From DATBLY01 sp963705545 (lineage in GTDB: Bacteria > Actinomycetota > UBA4738 > HRBIN12): 64,000 nucleotides of DNA. Below the pieces are notes generated by a model. It was not told the DNA's origin, made no database searches, and worked only from the letters and a program-made list of their open reading frames with translations. Shown piece by piece: positions 23,825 through 32,523 of this stretch (positions are counted from its first letter, which is position 1; each line of letters begins with the position of its first letter). Position numbers and translations under genes: made by a program. Location: contig CAVPJX010000001.1 in the NCBI GenBank assembly GCA_963705545.1, positions 248,001 through 312,000 on the forward strand, given 5' to 3'.

Positions 23825-24622
23825 CTACGTCGTCCCGGTGGGGCCGCTGATGCCCGAGGCGCCGGCGGCTCCCGACGGGCCGGTCAGGCCGAGGCCGGGG
23901 ATGATCCCGGTCGGCTGCGCGACCTGGGCCAGACCGACCGCGAACATCACCTGCTGGTAGTCGGTCCATCCCTCGTTCAGCAGGGCGTTCCCGAGATCGC
24001 GGACCGCCACGGCGCGCTTCGCCAACTCGATCCGTTCCTCGCCCTCGGCCGCGAGAGCGAGCCGGGCCAGCAGCGCCGCCTGCTCGTACAGCCGCAGGGC
24101 GTGCACGATCTTCGTCCGGGAGTTCACCAGGTAGTTCGTCTCCTCGACGTCGAACCCTTGGTCGGCGATCGTCCCGGTCAGATCGAAGTCGTCGAGGGCC
24201 TTCGCGGCCGCCTTCGTGAGGGTGAGGGCGTCGGTGATCGTCGCTTCGGTCTCGGCGGGCGCCTTCCCGTCGGCCAGGCCGTCGATCGCGCCGGAGAGCG
24301 GGTCGAGAACGGCCGGTGCGGCGCCGGCCGTGATCGTCCCCAACTTGCTGAGCTCGCCCTCGAGCGTCTTCTGCCACTCCTGAGCCGCGGCCCGGCGTGT
24401 CGCGTCCGCCTCGGCCTCAGCGTCGTCGGCACGCTCCTGCCGGAGCCCGTTCGTCACCCAGACGACCATCACGACGGCGAACGCCCCCACGAGGAGCGCC
24501 ACGATCGCCTGGACCCAGCGGCGCTGGAAGAGCGGCGGCTTCACGGTCACGGGCTCGCGCCGGGGAGCCCGCGCGGGTGCCCGTCCGCGGCTGCGGCCCT
24601 TCGTCTTGCCCTTGATCGCCAT
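23825..24622 (-). CDS. single-pass membrane protein with helical domain and Gly-rich tail, unknown
   Basis: A 265-residue protein with a very basic N-terminus (KGKTKGRSRGRAPARAPRR), one membrane helix at about residues 36-57, then a long Ala/Glu/Leu-rich helical region facing outward. The last 25 residues are Gly/Pro/Ser/Thr repeats (GPSGAAGASGISGPTG). I do not recognise a family. ATG 24622 has GGGAG about 8 nt upstream; the longer reading frame into tatC is a shadow. It sits directly after tatC and may be co-transcribed with the Tat genes. Confidence 0.7.
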   Translation of the reverse strand: MAIKGKTKGRSRGRAPARAPRREPVTVKPPLFQRRWVQAIVALLVGAFAVVMVVWVTNGLRQERADDAEAEADATRRAAAQEWQKTLEGELSKLGTITAGAAPAVLDPLSGAIDGLADGKAPAETEATITDALTLTKAAAKALDDFDLTGTIADQGFDVEETNYLVNSRTKIVHALRLYEQAALLARLALAAEGEERIELAKRAVAVRDLGNALLNEGWTDYQQVMFAVGLAQVAQPTGIIPGLGLTGPSGAAGASGISGPTGTT

Positions 24623-24654
24623 CGTGCGTTCTCCCGGGAGGCTGGGTGCCCCCC

Positions 24655-25434
24655 TCAGCGCTTCAGGAGGCGACCGACGATGATAGCGGCCTCGTAGAAG
24701 ATGTACATCGGGATCATCATCGCGAGCATCGTGTACGGGTCCGAGCTCGGCGTGATGATCGCCGCGAACACCGCGATGAACAGGATCGCGTAGCGACGCC
24801 ACGCGCGGAGCTTCTCGCTGCTGAGGACGCCGGCGAGCTCGAGGAAGATCAACAGGATCGGTAACTCGAAGGAGATCCCGAACGCGAACGCCACCAGCAT
24901 CACGAAGGTCAGGTAGCGATCGAAGGTCAACTGGGGAACGACCCCCGATCCGGCGAACCCGAGGAGGAAGGTCAGGCCCTTCGGAAGGGTCCAGTAGGCG
25001 AAGGCCGCGCCGAGCAGGAACAGGACGGTCGACGCGAAGATGAACGGGACCGCCATCTTCTTCTCACGTGGGGTGAGCCCGGGCACGATGAAGCGCCAGA
25101 GCTGCCAGAGCAGGACCGGGATCACGGCGAGGATCCCCAGGAACACGACCGCCTTGAGCTTCACGATCATCCCGCCGAGGGGTTCGAGGAAGACGAGGAC
25201 GCAGGTATCGGTGGTCCGCTGGTCCGGCGGGATCGTCTGCCAGTAGTCGCAGTACGGGGCGCGCAGGAGTCGAACGACCGGGTCGTAGAGGAACCAGCCG
25301 ATGACGGCTCCGACGCCGATCGCGACGAGGCACACGATCAATCGGTGGCGCAACTCGTCTAGGTGTTCGATCACGGTCATCGTGCCGGTGCGCTGCTCGG
25401 GCGAGCGCCGCCGGAACCGCGGGAAGACCTTCAT
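24655..25434 (-). CDS. tatC: Sec-independent translocase subunit TatC
   Basis: A 259-residue, six-helix membrane protein that recognises twin-arginine signal peptides. Diagnostic segments are TVIEHLDELRHRLIVCL, FLEPLGGMIVKLKAVVFLG, the RFIVPGLTPREKK loop and FGISFELPILLIFL. The first periplasmic loop has two cysteines (APYCDYW, TDTCVLVF). It follows tatA by 9 nt on the same strand. tatC next to helY and the paf genes is the mycobacterial order. Confidence 0.97.
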   Translation of the reverse strand: MKVFPRFRRRSPEQRTGTMTVIEHLDELRHRLIVCLVAIGVGAVIGWFLYDPVVRLLRAPYCDYWQTIPPDQRTTDTCVLVFLEPLGGMIVKLKAVVFLGILAVIPVLLWQLWRFIVPGLTPREKKMAVPFIFASTVLFLLGAAFAYWTLPKGLTFLLGFAGSGVVPQLTFDRYLTFVMLVAFAFGISFELPILLIFLELAGVLSSEKLRAWRRYAILFIAVFAAIITPSSDPYTMLAMMIPMYIFYEAAIIVGRLLKR

Positions 25435-25443
25435 GACGGGCCG

Positions 25444-25773
25444 CTACGCGGATGGCTCGGGTGTCGAACCATCTGGCGGCGAGTCGGCCTCGGTGATCTC
25501 CCCGTCCGGGGCCGCGGCGAGGGGCCGCTCGGGGCTCGCTTCCTCGTCCGAGCCCGCCGTTCTCGCGGTCTCCGATCTGGTCGCCGGAGTCCTGGCCGGC
25601 GGGTCGTCGCTCATGCCGACCCGGAACGTGTCTTTGACCTCATCTTGGACCTTGCGGAACTCGCGCAGGGCCTTGCCGATCGATCGCCCGAGCTCGGGGA
25701 GACGGGAGGGCCCCACCACGATCAGCGCGATGAGGAGGACGACGATCAGCTCTTGGGGACCGATGTTCAGCAT
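25444..25773 (-). CDS. tatA: TatA/TatB-type translocase subunit
   Basis: A 109-residue protein with one N-terminal membrane helix (IGPQELIVVLLIALIVVGPSR), the amphipathic helix LPELGRSIGKALREFRK and a disordered acidic tail. The Pro after Gly in the helix entry (IGPQE) is TatB-like, while the amphipathic helix is TatA-like. No second tatA/B gene is present here. A TAGGAT box lies 29 nt upstream. It would form the pore with TatC. Confidence 0.9.
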   Translation of the reverse strand: MLNIGPQELIVVLLIALIVVGPSRLPELGRSIGKALREFRKVQDEVKDTFRVGMSDDPPARTPATRSETARTAGSDEEASPERPLAAAPDGEITEADSPPDGSTPEPSA

Positions 25774-25802
25774 GAGCCCACGCGACGCAGGTCGGAGCCC
25801 CT

Positions 25803-25808
25803 ATCCTA
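25803..25808 (-). promoter_or_regulatory. -10 box TAGGAT upstream of tatA
   Basis: The minus-strand TAGGAT begins with the TAG stop codon of the preceding gene. It would give a leader of about 22 nt before the tatA ATG. Confidence 0.35.
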
Positions 25809-26057
25809 CCCCGCGACCCTCGGCGACCGGCTCGATCGCCGGCCGGACCGCTGGGGAGGCTGTAGCGAGGACGCCTTGTCCGCGGCCTGGCTCGAGGCAT
25901 CCGCGATCTCCTCGGCGACCGGCTGCACCTCTTCTTGGAAGCGGCGCACGGATCGCCCGAGGATCAGGGCGTGCCGTCCGAGCGCGATGCCGAACGCGAT
26001 CAGCGCGGTGGTCGTGACGATCGAGACGATCAGCCAGACGAGGATCCAGGGGTTCAC
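25806..26057 (-). CDS. small membrane protein, unknown
   Basis: An 83-residue protein with one N-terminal membrane helix (PWILVWLIVSIVTTTALIAFG), then a helical stretch (ILGRSVRRFQEEVQPVAEEI) and a basic Ser/Arg tail. The layout resembles TatA/TatB-like or YtxH-like small proteins, but no Tat signature (GP hinge) is present. GTG 26057 lies 6 nt after TAGCAT. It is just upstream of tatA on the same strand, so a link to membrane secretion is possible but unproven. Confidence 0.7.
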   Translation of the reverse strand: MNPWILVWLIVSIVTTTALIAFGIALGRHALILGRSVRRFQEEVQPVAEEIADASSQAADKASSLQPPQRSGRRSSRSPRVAG

Positions 26058-26063
26058 CCGGCG

Positions 26064-26069
26064 ATGCTA
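26064..26069 (-). promoter_or_regulatory. -10 box TAGCAT of the 83-residue membrane protein
   Basis: The minus-strand TAGCAT box ends 6 nt before GTG 26057, a leaderless-type spacing. Confidence 0.5.
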
Positions 26070-26087
26070 CACCGGGGAGTCGGGTCG

Positions 26088-26453
26088 CTAGACGCCGCCG
26101 CTCGAAGCCAAGAAGTCCTGGATGTAGCGGTCGTCCTTCAGCAGGAAGTGGAACTCGATCACGTCGTCGATCGTGAACGCCGGACCGGACGGGGCCTCCT
26201 CCGGGGACCAGGGCTCCTGGTCGAAGAGCGCGTCCTGGCCCATCCCGCCGCCGCCGCCGGCCACGTCGACGCCGGCCGATACGAGCAGCGCCACGATCTT
26301 ACGGTCGGCCCGCTTCTCGACGTCGTCCGCGCAGCTCGGGCAGGTGAACCGGTAGCTCCCCTCCCGGCCGTTCTCGCGGACGGAGAGCAGGATCGCCTCG
26401 GGTCCCATATCGACCTCGCCGCAGCGGGGGCAGGTTGTCCGGATCGTTGTCAT
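26088..26453 (-). CDS. zinc-ribbon protein of unknown function
   Basis: A 121-residue protein with two CxxC knuckles (CPRCGEVDMG and FTCPSCAD) separated by about 30 residues, which should bind one zinc. A short helix (DRKIVALLVSAGVDV), a Gly run and an acidic region follow. The C-terminus IDDVIEFHFLLKDDRYIQDFL is strongly helical and looks conserved. It belongs to a group of actinobacterial hypotheticals near tat genes as far as I can tell. A hairpin lies just upstream (26494-26525). Confidence 0.72.
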   Translation of the reverse strand: MTTIRTTCPRCGEVDMGPEAILLSVRENGREGSYRFTCPSCADDVEKRADRKIVALLVSAGVDVAGGGGGMGQDALFDQEPWSPEEAPSGPAFTIDDVIEFHFLLKDDRYIQDFLASSGGV

Positions 26454-26493
26454 CTCAACCCGAGCTATCGGCGGGCCGTCGGGCGCCCTTGAG

Positions 26494-26525
26494 CCGATGT
26501 CCCCCGAACGGGGCTACCCCATCGG
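26494..26525. terminator. two-tier hairpin between pafC and the zinc-ribbon gene
   Basis: CCGATG (26494-26499) pairs with CATCGG (26520-26525), with CCCC/GGGG inside. It lies 7 nt after the pafC stop on the minus strand, so it is a probable terminator or leader structure. Confidence 0.4.
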
Positions 26526-26531
26526 GGCTGG

Positions 26532-27506
26532 TCAATCGCCGTATCGGTCGAGGGTCCGTCGGGCGAGGTCGCCGACGCGCTCGCGCAGCTCGGGCGGCTC
26601 GAGGACCTGTGCGTCGGGCCCCAGGCGCAGGAGCAGCCCCGCGACCCAGTCCAGCCGTTTGACCGGGAGGGAGACGTCGAGGCCGCCGTCGTCGGACTCC
26701 TGGACGTCGGTCACCTCGTAGTACTCCCCCACCCAGCGCGCGCCCGGTCGCAGGCGCAGCCGGACCTCCACGTCCTCCTCGGTCGGCGTGTAGAGGGCGC
26801 GTCCGGCCCCCCGGAGGCCGTGGGGCGTGAACGGGATCCCCAGGTCCTCGACCTCGCGGATCCGATCGACCCGGAAGAGGCGTTCCGCGTCGGCCGTCAC
26901 GTCCCAGGCGGCCACGTACCACGAGCCCATGCTCGCGAAGACCTCCTCGGGCTCGATCTCGCGGCTGGTCCACTCCCCCGTCGAGTGCGCGAAGTACGCG
27001 ATCCGCACCCGTCGATGGGCGGTCGCAGCCTCCCGGATGGTCGCCAGCGAGGCGAGGGGCCGGTCGGCCTCGGTCGCCTCGATCCGACCCTCCGGGTCGC
27101 CGAGCGTCTCCGGGCCGAGCTCGGTGCGCAGCTTCTCGAGGGCGGAGCGGAGCGCCGGCGCCTGCGGGAGGCCGGCGGTGCCCAGCAGCTCGGTCCCTCG
27201 CAGGTACAGGGCGAGCGCCTCGTGACGCGTGAGGCGGAGCGGTCGCGCGAAGTGATCGGCCATGCGGATCGTGACGCGATCGTCCTCGTCGATCTCGACG
27301 TCGATCAGATCACCGGGGCCGTACGGAGGGAGCCCCGAAAGGAACAGGAGCTCGAGATCCTTGCGGAGCTGGTCCGCGGGAACGTCGAACAGCGTGCCGG
27401 CCTCCTCGAGGCTCGTGCCCGGATGCTGCACGAAGAACGGGACGACGACGAGCATCCTCGCCAGTCGATCCGCGGTCCTGGGTGCCCGCGTGGCGCGCTC
27501 AGGCAC
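26532..27506 (-). CDS. pafC: WYL-domain transcriptional regulator PafC
   Basis: A 324-residue protein: N-terminal HTH-like region (LEEAGTLFDVPADQLRKDLELL), then a WYL domain with RVRIAYFAHSTGEWTSREIEPEEVF and WYVAAWDVTADAERLFRVDRI, then a WCX C-terminal domain (VEVRLRLRPGARWV). PafB and PafC form a heterodimer that activates the LexA-independent DNA-damage regulon in mycobacteria. The gene overlaps pafB by 8 nt and follows it, as in mycobacteria. Confidence 0.9.
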   Translation of the reverse strand: MPERATRAPRTADRLARMLVVVPFFVQHPGTSLEEAGTLFDVPADQLRKDLELLFLSGLPPYGPGDLIDVEIDEDDRVTIRMADHFARPLRLTRHEALALYLRGTELLGTAGLPQAPALRSALEKLRTELGPETLGDPEGRIEATEADRPLASLATIREAATAHRRVRIAYFAHSTGEWTSREIEPEEVFASMGSWYVAAWDVTADAERLFRVDRIREVEDLGIPFTPHGLRGAGRALYTPTEEDVEVRLRLRPGARWVGEYYEVTDVQESDDGGLDVSLPVKRLDWVAGLLLRLGPDAQVLEPPELRERVGDLARRTLDRYGD

Positions 27507-28467
27507 CGACGCGCTCCAGCCGCTCGATCACGACGGCGCGGAGCGCGGCCGGCGCGAGGACCTCGGCCTGGGGCCCGAACGTGAGTACCCAATCGGCGAT
27601 CGACGTCTCGTCCCCGAACGCCACCGAGACCTCGATCCACCCGTCCGCGCGCGGATCGGAGACCTCCGCTCCCGGCTGGGCGCTGGCCGCCCACCACGCG
27701 ACCTCGGGTGCGAAGGCGATCGTCGCGCGATCTTCGGGCGCCGGCGTCCACGGGCCGGGCTGCACGTGCTCGGTCGCGCGGAACCCCTCCGGCGGCTCCG
27801 ACCCCGCTCCGACGTCGGCGAGGTCAGTCCTCAGGCGCGACAGCCGGAAGGCGCGGACGTCGTCGCGGCCGTGGTCGAAGCCGACCAGGTACCAGTGGCC
27901 TCGCCGGAACACGACGGCGTACGCGTCCACCTCGCGGTCCGAGCCCTCCCCGCTCGAGGTCCGATACCCGAATCGCACCCGGCGACGTCGTTCGGCGGCG
28001 TCTGCGGCGGCCACGAGGAGCGGGCTCCGGGCGTCGGAACCCGACGCGAGCGGTCCGCCACCCGTGGTCGCGAGGATGCCCCCGCCGTTGACCCCCGTCA
28101 GCAGCTTGCGGACCGCCTGCTCCGCCGGGGTGGTTTCGTCCGACCCGCTCCGGGCCGCCACGAAGAGCGCTCCGAGCTCCTGCGGCGTGAACGCGATCTC
28201 GGGGAGGTAGTAGCGCTCCTTGCGGATCACGTAGCCCTGCTCCCCGCCCCAAGCGTCCACGTCCACGAGCTCGAGCGGCACCCCGAACTCGCGCAGCAGG
28301 TCCTTGTCGCGCTCGAACATCCGCTTCGCGCTATCGACGTTCTCCTGCCGGTAGGGCTCGAGCACGTCTCGGATCTCGTCGAAGGTGCGCGGGCCGCGGC
28401 TCTCGAGGAGCAGTCCGACCAGGTTGAGCAGGCGCTCGAGCGGCTCCATGCGGTCCTCCCGCGGCAT
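27499..28467 (-). CDS. pafB: WYL-domain transcriptional regulator PafB
   Basis: A 322-residue paralogue of PafC. The N-terminal HTH (RTFDEIRDVLEPY, AKRMFERDKDLLREFG) is clearer than in PafC. The WYL domain has RRVRFGYRTSSG and HWYLVGFDHGRDDVRAFRLSRL, and a WCX domain closes the protein. Despite the name (proteasome accessory factor), its job is DNA-damage transcription. The ATG follows a TATGAT box by 8 nt. It is divergent from the DUF3866 gene, with a 45-bp shared promoter region. Confidence 0.92.
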   Translation of the reverse strand: MPREDRMEPLERLLNLVGLLLESRGPRTFDEIRDVLEPYRQENVDSAKRMFERDKDLLREFGVPLELVDVDAWGGEQGYVIRKERYYLPEIAFTPQELGALFVAARSGSDETTPAEQAVRKLLTGVNGGGILATTGGGPLASGSDARSPLLVAAADAAERRRRVRFGYRTSSGEGSDREVDAYAVVFRRGHWYLVGFDHGRDDVRAFRLSRLRTDLADVGAGSEPPEGFRATEHVQPGPWTPAPEDRATIAFAPEVAWWAASAQPGAEVSDPRADGWIEVSVAFGDETSIADWVLTFGPQAEVLAPAALRAVVIERLERVGA

Positions 28468-28475
28468 CGTGCGGC

Positions 28476-28481
28476 ATCATA
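28476..28481 (-). promoter_or_regulatory. -10 box TATGAT of pafB
   Basis: The minus-strand TATGAT box ends 8 nt before ATG 28467 and no Shine-Dalgarno sequence is present. Confidence 0.55.
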
Positions 28482-28512
28482 GCGGGGCCTTGCTCGGCCA
28501 CCGGGACCGCTC

Positions 28513-29595
28513 GTGATCCGTCTCCGGCGCGGGATCGTGACCGCGCTCGGCCCCGCACGGCCGGGGGCGCATGAGATCGAGGTCGACGTCGGGGACGGGT
28601 CCGCGAGCGCGATCGCGTACCCGGACCTGACCGGCCCGATCGCGGTCGGCGACGCCGTGATCGTCAACACGACGGCGGTGGCGCTCGGCCTCGGGACCGG
28701 TGGGATGCACTTCGTCGTTGCCGTGGAGGGCTCGGAACCCGGCGACGTGCCGGACGGGCGGGCGATGAAGCTCCGCTACACACCGATGCAGACCGCGGTC
28801 GAGACCGTCGAGGAGACGCATCGCGACGCGATCGAGGGGTCCACGGGGCTCCGCCAGACGCCGGTGGTCTGCGCCCCGCTCCACTCGATGATCGGAGCTG
28901 TGGCCGCCGGCGCGAAGCGCGCGGGACAGGAGGCCCGCGTCGTCTACGTCATGACCGACGGGGCCGCACTGGCAGGGCCATTCTCGCGGCTGGTCACCGA
29001 GCTCAGGCTCGCGGGACTCCTCGACGGCTGGATCACGTGCGGGCAGGCCTTCGGCGGTGACCTCGAGGCCGTCACGATCTGGACCGCGATGCTGGCGGCG
29101 GCGGACGTGCTCGAGGCCGATGTGATCGTCGTCGCGGACGGGCCGGGGAACCTCGGGACCGACACGACCTGGGGGGTCAGCGCGTTGGGCAGCGGGAACG
29201 CGCTCAACGCCGCGCGGGCCCTGGGCGGCCGGCCGATCCCGGCCCTCCGCCTGAGCTTCGCCGACGCGCGCGAGCGGCATCGCGGCCTGTCGCACCACTC
29301 CCGCACGATCCTGCGCGATGTCTGCCTCGTCGAGACGAACATCCCCGTCCCGGTCCTCGAGGACGAGGCACAACGCGAGAGGGTCTGGGACGCGCTGCGA
29401 GCGGCGGGGCTCGACGAACGTCATCAGTTGGTCGAGGTCGACGGTCGCCCGGCTCTGGACGAGCTCGGGGCGCGCGGGATCGAGATCCGGTCGATGGGTC
29501 GTGCGACCGCGGACGATCCGGTGTTCTTCCTGGCGGCCGGGGCGGCGGGTGTGCTGGCGGGTCGCCTGGCGGTCGAGAACCGGCGCTGGCGTTGA
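28513..29595 (+). CDS. DUF3866 family protein
   Basis: A 360-residue protein that matches the DUF3866 family as I recall it. It has a beta-rich N-terminal domain with IVNTTAVALGLGTGG, then a Rossmann-like alpha/beta region with MKLRYTPMQTAVETVEE, CAPLHSMIGAVAAG and VVADGPGNLGTDT. Function is unknown. It is the only plus-strand gene inside the proteasome block, between pafB and pafA. No membrane segment is present. Confidence 0.85.
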   Translation: MIRLRRGIVTALGPARPGAHEIEVDVGDGSASAIAYPDLTGPIAVGDAVIVNTTAVALGLGTGGMHFVVAVEGSEPGDVPDGRAMKLRYTPMQTAVETVEETHRDAIEGSTGLRQTPVVCAPLHSMIGAVAAGAKRAGQEARVVYVMTDGAALAGPFSRLVTELRLAGLLDGWITCGQAFGGDLEAVTIWTAMLAAADVLEADVIVVADGPGNLGTDTTWGVSALGSGNALNAARALGGRPIPALRLSFADARERHRGLSHHSRTILRDVCLVETNIPVPVLEDEAQRERVWDALRAAGLDERHQLVEVDGRPALDELGARGIEIRSMGRATADDPVFFLAAGAAGVLAGRLAVENRRWR

Positions 29596-29625
29596 GGCTC
29601 GGGTCCCGGCTCCTGCGAGCCGGGA

Positions 29626-30984
29626 TCACATGTGCGAGATCAGCTGCTCCACCCGCTCGTCGACCGAGCGGAACGGGTCCTTGCACAGCACGGTCCGCTG
29701 CGCCTGATCGTTCAGCTTCAGGTGCACCCAGTCGACCGTATAGTCTCGGCGCTTCGCCTTCGCCTGGCGGATGAAGTCCCCCCGGAGCTTCGCCCGCGTG
29801 GTCTGCGGGGGCTCGCGCATCGCGCGCTGGATCTCCCGGTCGGTGGCGACCCGCTCGACCTTCCCACCCTTCTCGAGGAGGTAGTAGATTCCCCGGGTCC
29901 GGTTGACATCGTGGTAGGCGAGGTCGAGCAGCGCCACGCGGGGGCTGGCGAGCGGCAGGTCGTGCTTGACCTGATAGCGCTCGATCATCGTCCGTTTCGT
30001 GACCCAGTCGACCTTCCGGACCAGGCGCTCCGGCTCGCCGGCCGCCAGGGCCTCGAGGGCGTCGGCCCACTCCTCGAGCAGGGTCTTCGCCACCTCGTCG
30101 GCCCCGCGACGCTCGAGGAACCGGGCGGTCTTCTCGTAATACTCGTTCTGGATCTCGATCGCTGAGAGCTCCCGGCCGTTCGCGAGCTTGACCTTGCGCG
30201 TGCAGGCGGGGTCGTGCGAGATCTCGCGGATCGCTCGGATCGGGTTCTCGAGGGTCAGGTCGCGCATCACCGTGTTCGCCTCGACCATGCGCAGGACGAG
30301 GTCCGTGATCCCGACCTTGATGAACGTGGTCCACTCGCTCATGTTCGAGTCGCCCACGATCACGTGGAGCCGGCGGAAGCGCTCCGCGTCCGCGTGAGGC
30401 TCATCCCGCGTGTTGATGATCGGACGCGACCGCGTCGTCGCGCTCGACACGCCCTCCCAGATATGCTCGGCCCGCTGGGAGATGCAGAACTGCGCGCCGC
30501 GTGGGCCGTGCAGGACCTTCCCGGCGCCGCAGTAGATCTGCCGGGTCACGAAGTACGGGATCAGGACGTCCGCCATCCGCGCGAACTCGCCGTGCCGCGC
30601 GACGAGGTAGTTCTCGTGACAGCCGTAGGAGTTGCCGGCGGAGTCCGTGTTGTTCTTGAAGAGGTAGACCTGGCCCGAGATGCCCTCCTCGTGCAGGCGC
30701 ATCTCGGCCGCGCCCAGGAGCGCCTCGAGGATCCGCTCCCCCGCCTTGTCGTGCGCCACCACCTCGCGGACGGCGTCGCACTCCGGCGTCGCGTATTCGG
30801 GGTGCGAGCCGACGTCGAGGTACAGGCGCGCCCCGTTCTCGAGGAACACGTTCGACGACCGGCCCCAGTGCACGACCCGACGGAACAGGTATCGCGCGAC
30901 CTCGTCCGGCGACAGGCGCCGCTGTCCACGGAACGTGCAGGTCACCCCGTACTCGTTCTCGAGCCCGAAGATCCGGTGCTCCAT
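29626..30984 (-). CDS. pafA: Pup--protein ligase PafA
   Basis: A 452-residue ligase of the glutamine-synthetase fold that joins the C-terminal Glu of Pup to lysines of target proteins, using ATP. The start MEHRIFGLENEYG and the catalytic base D57 in RLYLDVGSHPEY are intact. NNTDSAGNSYGCHENYL and INTRDEPHADAERFRRLHVI form the nucleotide site. Length is typical. TACGCT sits 6 nt before the ATG, so it has its own leaderless-type promoter, separate from prcA/prcB/pup upstream. Confidence 0.97.
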   Translation of the reverse strand: MEHRIFGLENEYGVTCTFRGQRRLSPDEVARYLFRRVVHWGRSSNVFLENGARLYLDVGSHPEYATPECDAVREVVAHDKAGERILEALLGAAEMRLHEEGISGQVYLFKNNTDSAGNSYGCHENYLVARHGEFARMADVLIPYFVTRQIYCGAGKVLHGPRGAQFCISQRAEHIWEGVSSATTRSRPIINTRDEPHADAERFRRLHVIVGDSNMSEWTTFIKVGITDLVLRMVEANTVMRDLTLENPIRAIREISHDPACTRKVKLANGRELSAIEIQNEYYEKTARFLERRGADEVAKTLLEEWADALEALAAGEPERLVRKVDWVTKRTMIERYQVKHDLPLASPRVALLDLAYHDVNRTRGIYYLLEKGGKVERVATDREIQRAMREPPQTTRAKLRGDFIRQAKAKRRDYTVDWVHLKLNDQAQRTVLCKDPFRSVDERVEQLISHM

Positions 30985-30990
30985 CCCGAC

Positions 30991-30996
30991 AGCGTA
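30991..30996 (-). promoter_or_regulatory. -10 box TACGCT of pafA
   Basis: The minus-strand TACGCT box ends 6 nt before the pafA ATG. Confidence 0.5.
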
Positions 30997-31030
30997 CGCG
31001 CCGTCGTCGCGGAAGACGGGAGGCGAGCGG

Positions 31031-31723
31031 TCAGGAGCCGGTGAGGATGCCGGCGATCTCGTCGTCCTCGAGCCGGCGGAACTTCCGTCGTTGGGTCCGG
31101 GCGCGGTCGAGCACCCCGGCCTCGATCGTGTCGGAGGCGAGCTCGCGCGAGTCGGGCGAGCCGAGGATCTTGACCGCGGTCCGCACGGCCGTCGGGAGGT
31201 CCCATCCGGCCGCGTACTCGCTCTTGAGGGCCTCCATCAGATCCTCCGCGTGGCCGCCGATGGCCACGAAGCCATGCTCGTCCGTCACGCTGCCGTCGAA
31301 GAGCACGTGGTACAGGGCGGTGCCGGTCCCGGCCTCGCCATCCACCTCGCCCACCAGGATCTCGACCTCGTACGGCTTCATCTGTTGGGTGAAGATCGTC
31401 GAGAGGGACTGGGAGTACGCGTTAGCCAGGTCGCGCGCCTTCACGTCCTCGCGGCCGTAGCTGTATCCACGGAGGTCGGCCAGGCGGATGCCCGCGATCC
31501 GCAGGTCCTCGAACTCGCTGTACTTGCCGACGCCCGCGAACGCGATCCGATCGTAGATCTCGCTGATCTTGTGGAGGGTCGCGCTGGGGTTCTCCGCGAT
31601 GAACAGCAGCCCCTCCGCGATCTCGAGCCCGATCACGGACCGGCCGCGCGCGATGCCCTTGTGCGCGTACTCCGACCGGTCCTTCATCATCTGGTCGGGC
31701 GAGACGTACGGCATGAACGCCAT
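31031..31723 (-). CDS. prcA: 20S proteasome alpha subunit
   Basis: A 230-residue alpha-type subunit forming the outer gating rings. MAFMPYVSPDQMMKDRSEYAHKGIARG is the N-terminal gate and H0 helix. GLLFIAENPSATLHKISEIYDRIAFAGVG and RIADLRGYSYGREDV-like segments are typical of actinobacterial PrcA. There is no propeptide and no catalytic Thr. Its ATG shares one base with the prcB stop (TGATG), and GGAGG lies 9 nt upstream. Confidence 0.96.
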   Translation of the reverse strand: MAFMPYVSPDQMMKDRSEYAHKGIARGRSVIGLEIAEGLLFIAENPSATLHKISEIYDRIAFAGVGKYSEFEDLRIAGIRLADLRGYSYGREDVKARDLANAYSQSLSTIFTQQMKPYEVEILVGEVDGEAGTGTALYHVLFDGSVTDEHGFVAIGGHAEDLMEALKSEYAAGWDLPTAVRTAVKILGSPDSRELASDTIEAGVLDRARTQRRKFRRLEDDEIAGILTGS

Positions 31724-32523
31724 CAGCCGTCGCCTCCGCGCGCCGCCAGGACCGCCTCCACCGCCGCCGCGACCTGCTCCTCGGCGACGTCGGCCGCCCC
31801 TTCGGCGGTCACGGACACCACGTTGGGGAAGATCCCCCGCGTCACGTCGGGCCCCCCCGTCGCGACGTCGTCCTCGGCCGCGTCGAACAGGGCTTCCACC
31901 GCCACCCGCAGCGCCTCGTCGCGCGCCAGGCCGGTGTGCCACCGCTTCTTGAGCGAGTTCTTCGCGGGCTGTCCCCCGGACCCCGTGGTTTGGAAGTCGT
32001 CTTCCTCCCAACGGCCACCGGTCGCGTCGTAGTAGAAGATCCTGCCCTCGCCACGACGGTCGTCGTACCCGCCGAACAGCGGGACGACGACGAGTCCCTG
32101 CAGCGCCATCGGGAAATTGCCGCGGATCATCTGCGCGAGCCGGTTGGCCTTGCCCTCCAACGAGAGCCGATCCCCCGTGATCTTCTCGTAGTGCTCCAGC
32201 TCGAGCTGGAAGAGCTTCACGAGCTCGACCGCCTGACCCGCGGCCCCGGCGATCGCGATCGCGGAGGCGTCGTCGGCGGCGAAGACCTTGCGCATCTTCG
32301 CGTCGGCGATCGCGTAGCCGGCCGTCGCGCGCCGGTCGCCGGCCATCACGACGCCGTCCGCGTACTTCAGGCCGAGGACCGTGGTCCCGTGCGGGACGTC
32401 GCTCGCGGGTACCGGCGACGTCGTGGGCGCCGTCTCCGGCCGCGACGCGCGGAGCAGGTCGATGAAGCTCGGGTTCGCTCCGAACCGAGCCCCCGACACC
32501 GGCAGCTCGATCCGGTCGGTCAC
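31723..32523 (-). CDS. prcB: 20S proteasome beta subunit
   Basis: A 266-residue precursor. A 46-residue propeptide ends at the processing site HG|TTVLGLKYADG, so mature PrcB starts with the catalytic T47. VVMAGDRRATAGYAIA and the lysine in AKMRKVFAADD complete the active site. It forms the inner rings with PrcA. GTG 32523 overlaps the pup stop (GTGA), and its own end overlaps prcA, so pup-prcB-prcA is one tightly coupled operon. Confidence 0.97.
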   Translation of the reverse strand: MTDRIELPVSGARFGANPSFIDLLRASRPETAPTTSPVPASDVPHGTTVLGLKYADGVVMAGDRRATAGYAIADAKMRKVFAADDASAIAIAGAAGQAVELVKLFQLELEHYEKITGDRLSLEGKANRLAQMIRGNFPMALQGLVVVPLFGGYDDRRGEGRIFYYDATGGRWEEDDFQTTGSGGQPAKNSLKKRWHTGLARDEALRVAVEALFDAAEDDVATGGPDVTRGIFPNVVSVTAEGAADVAEEQVAAAVEAVLAARGGDG

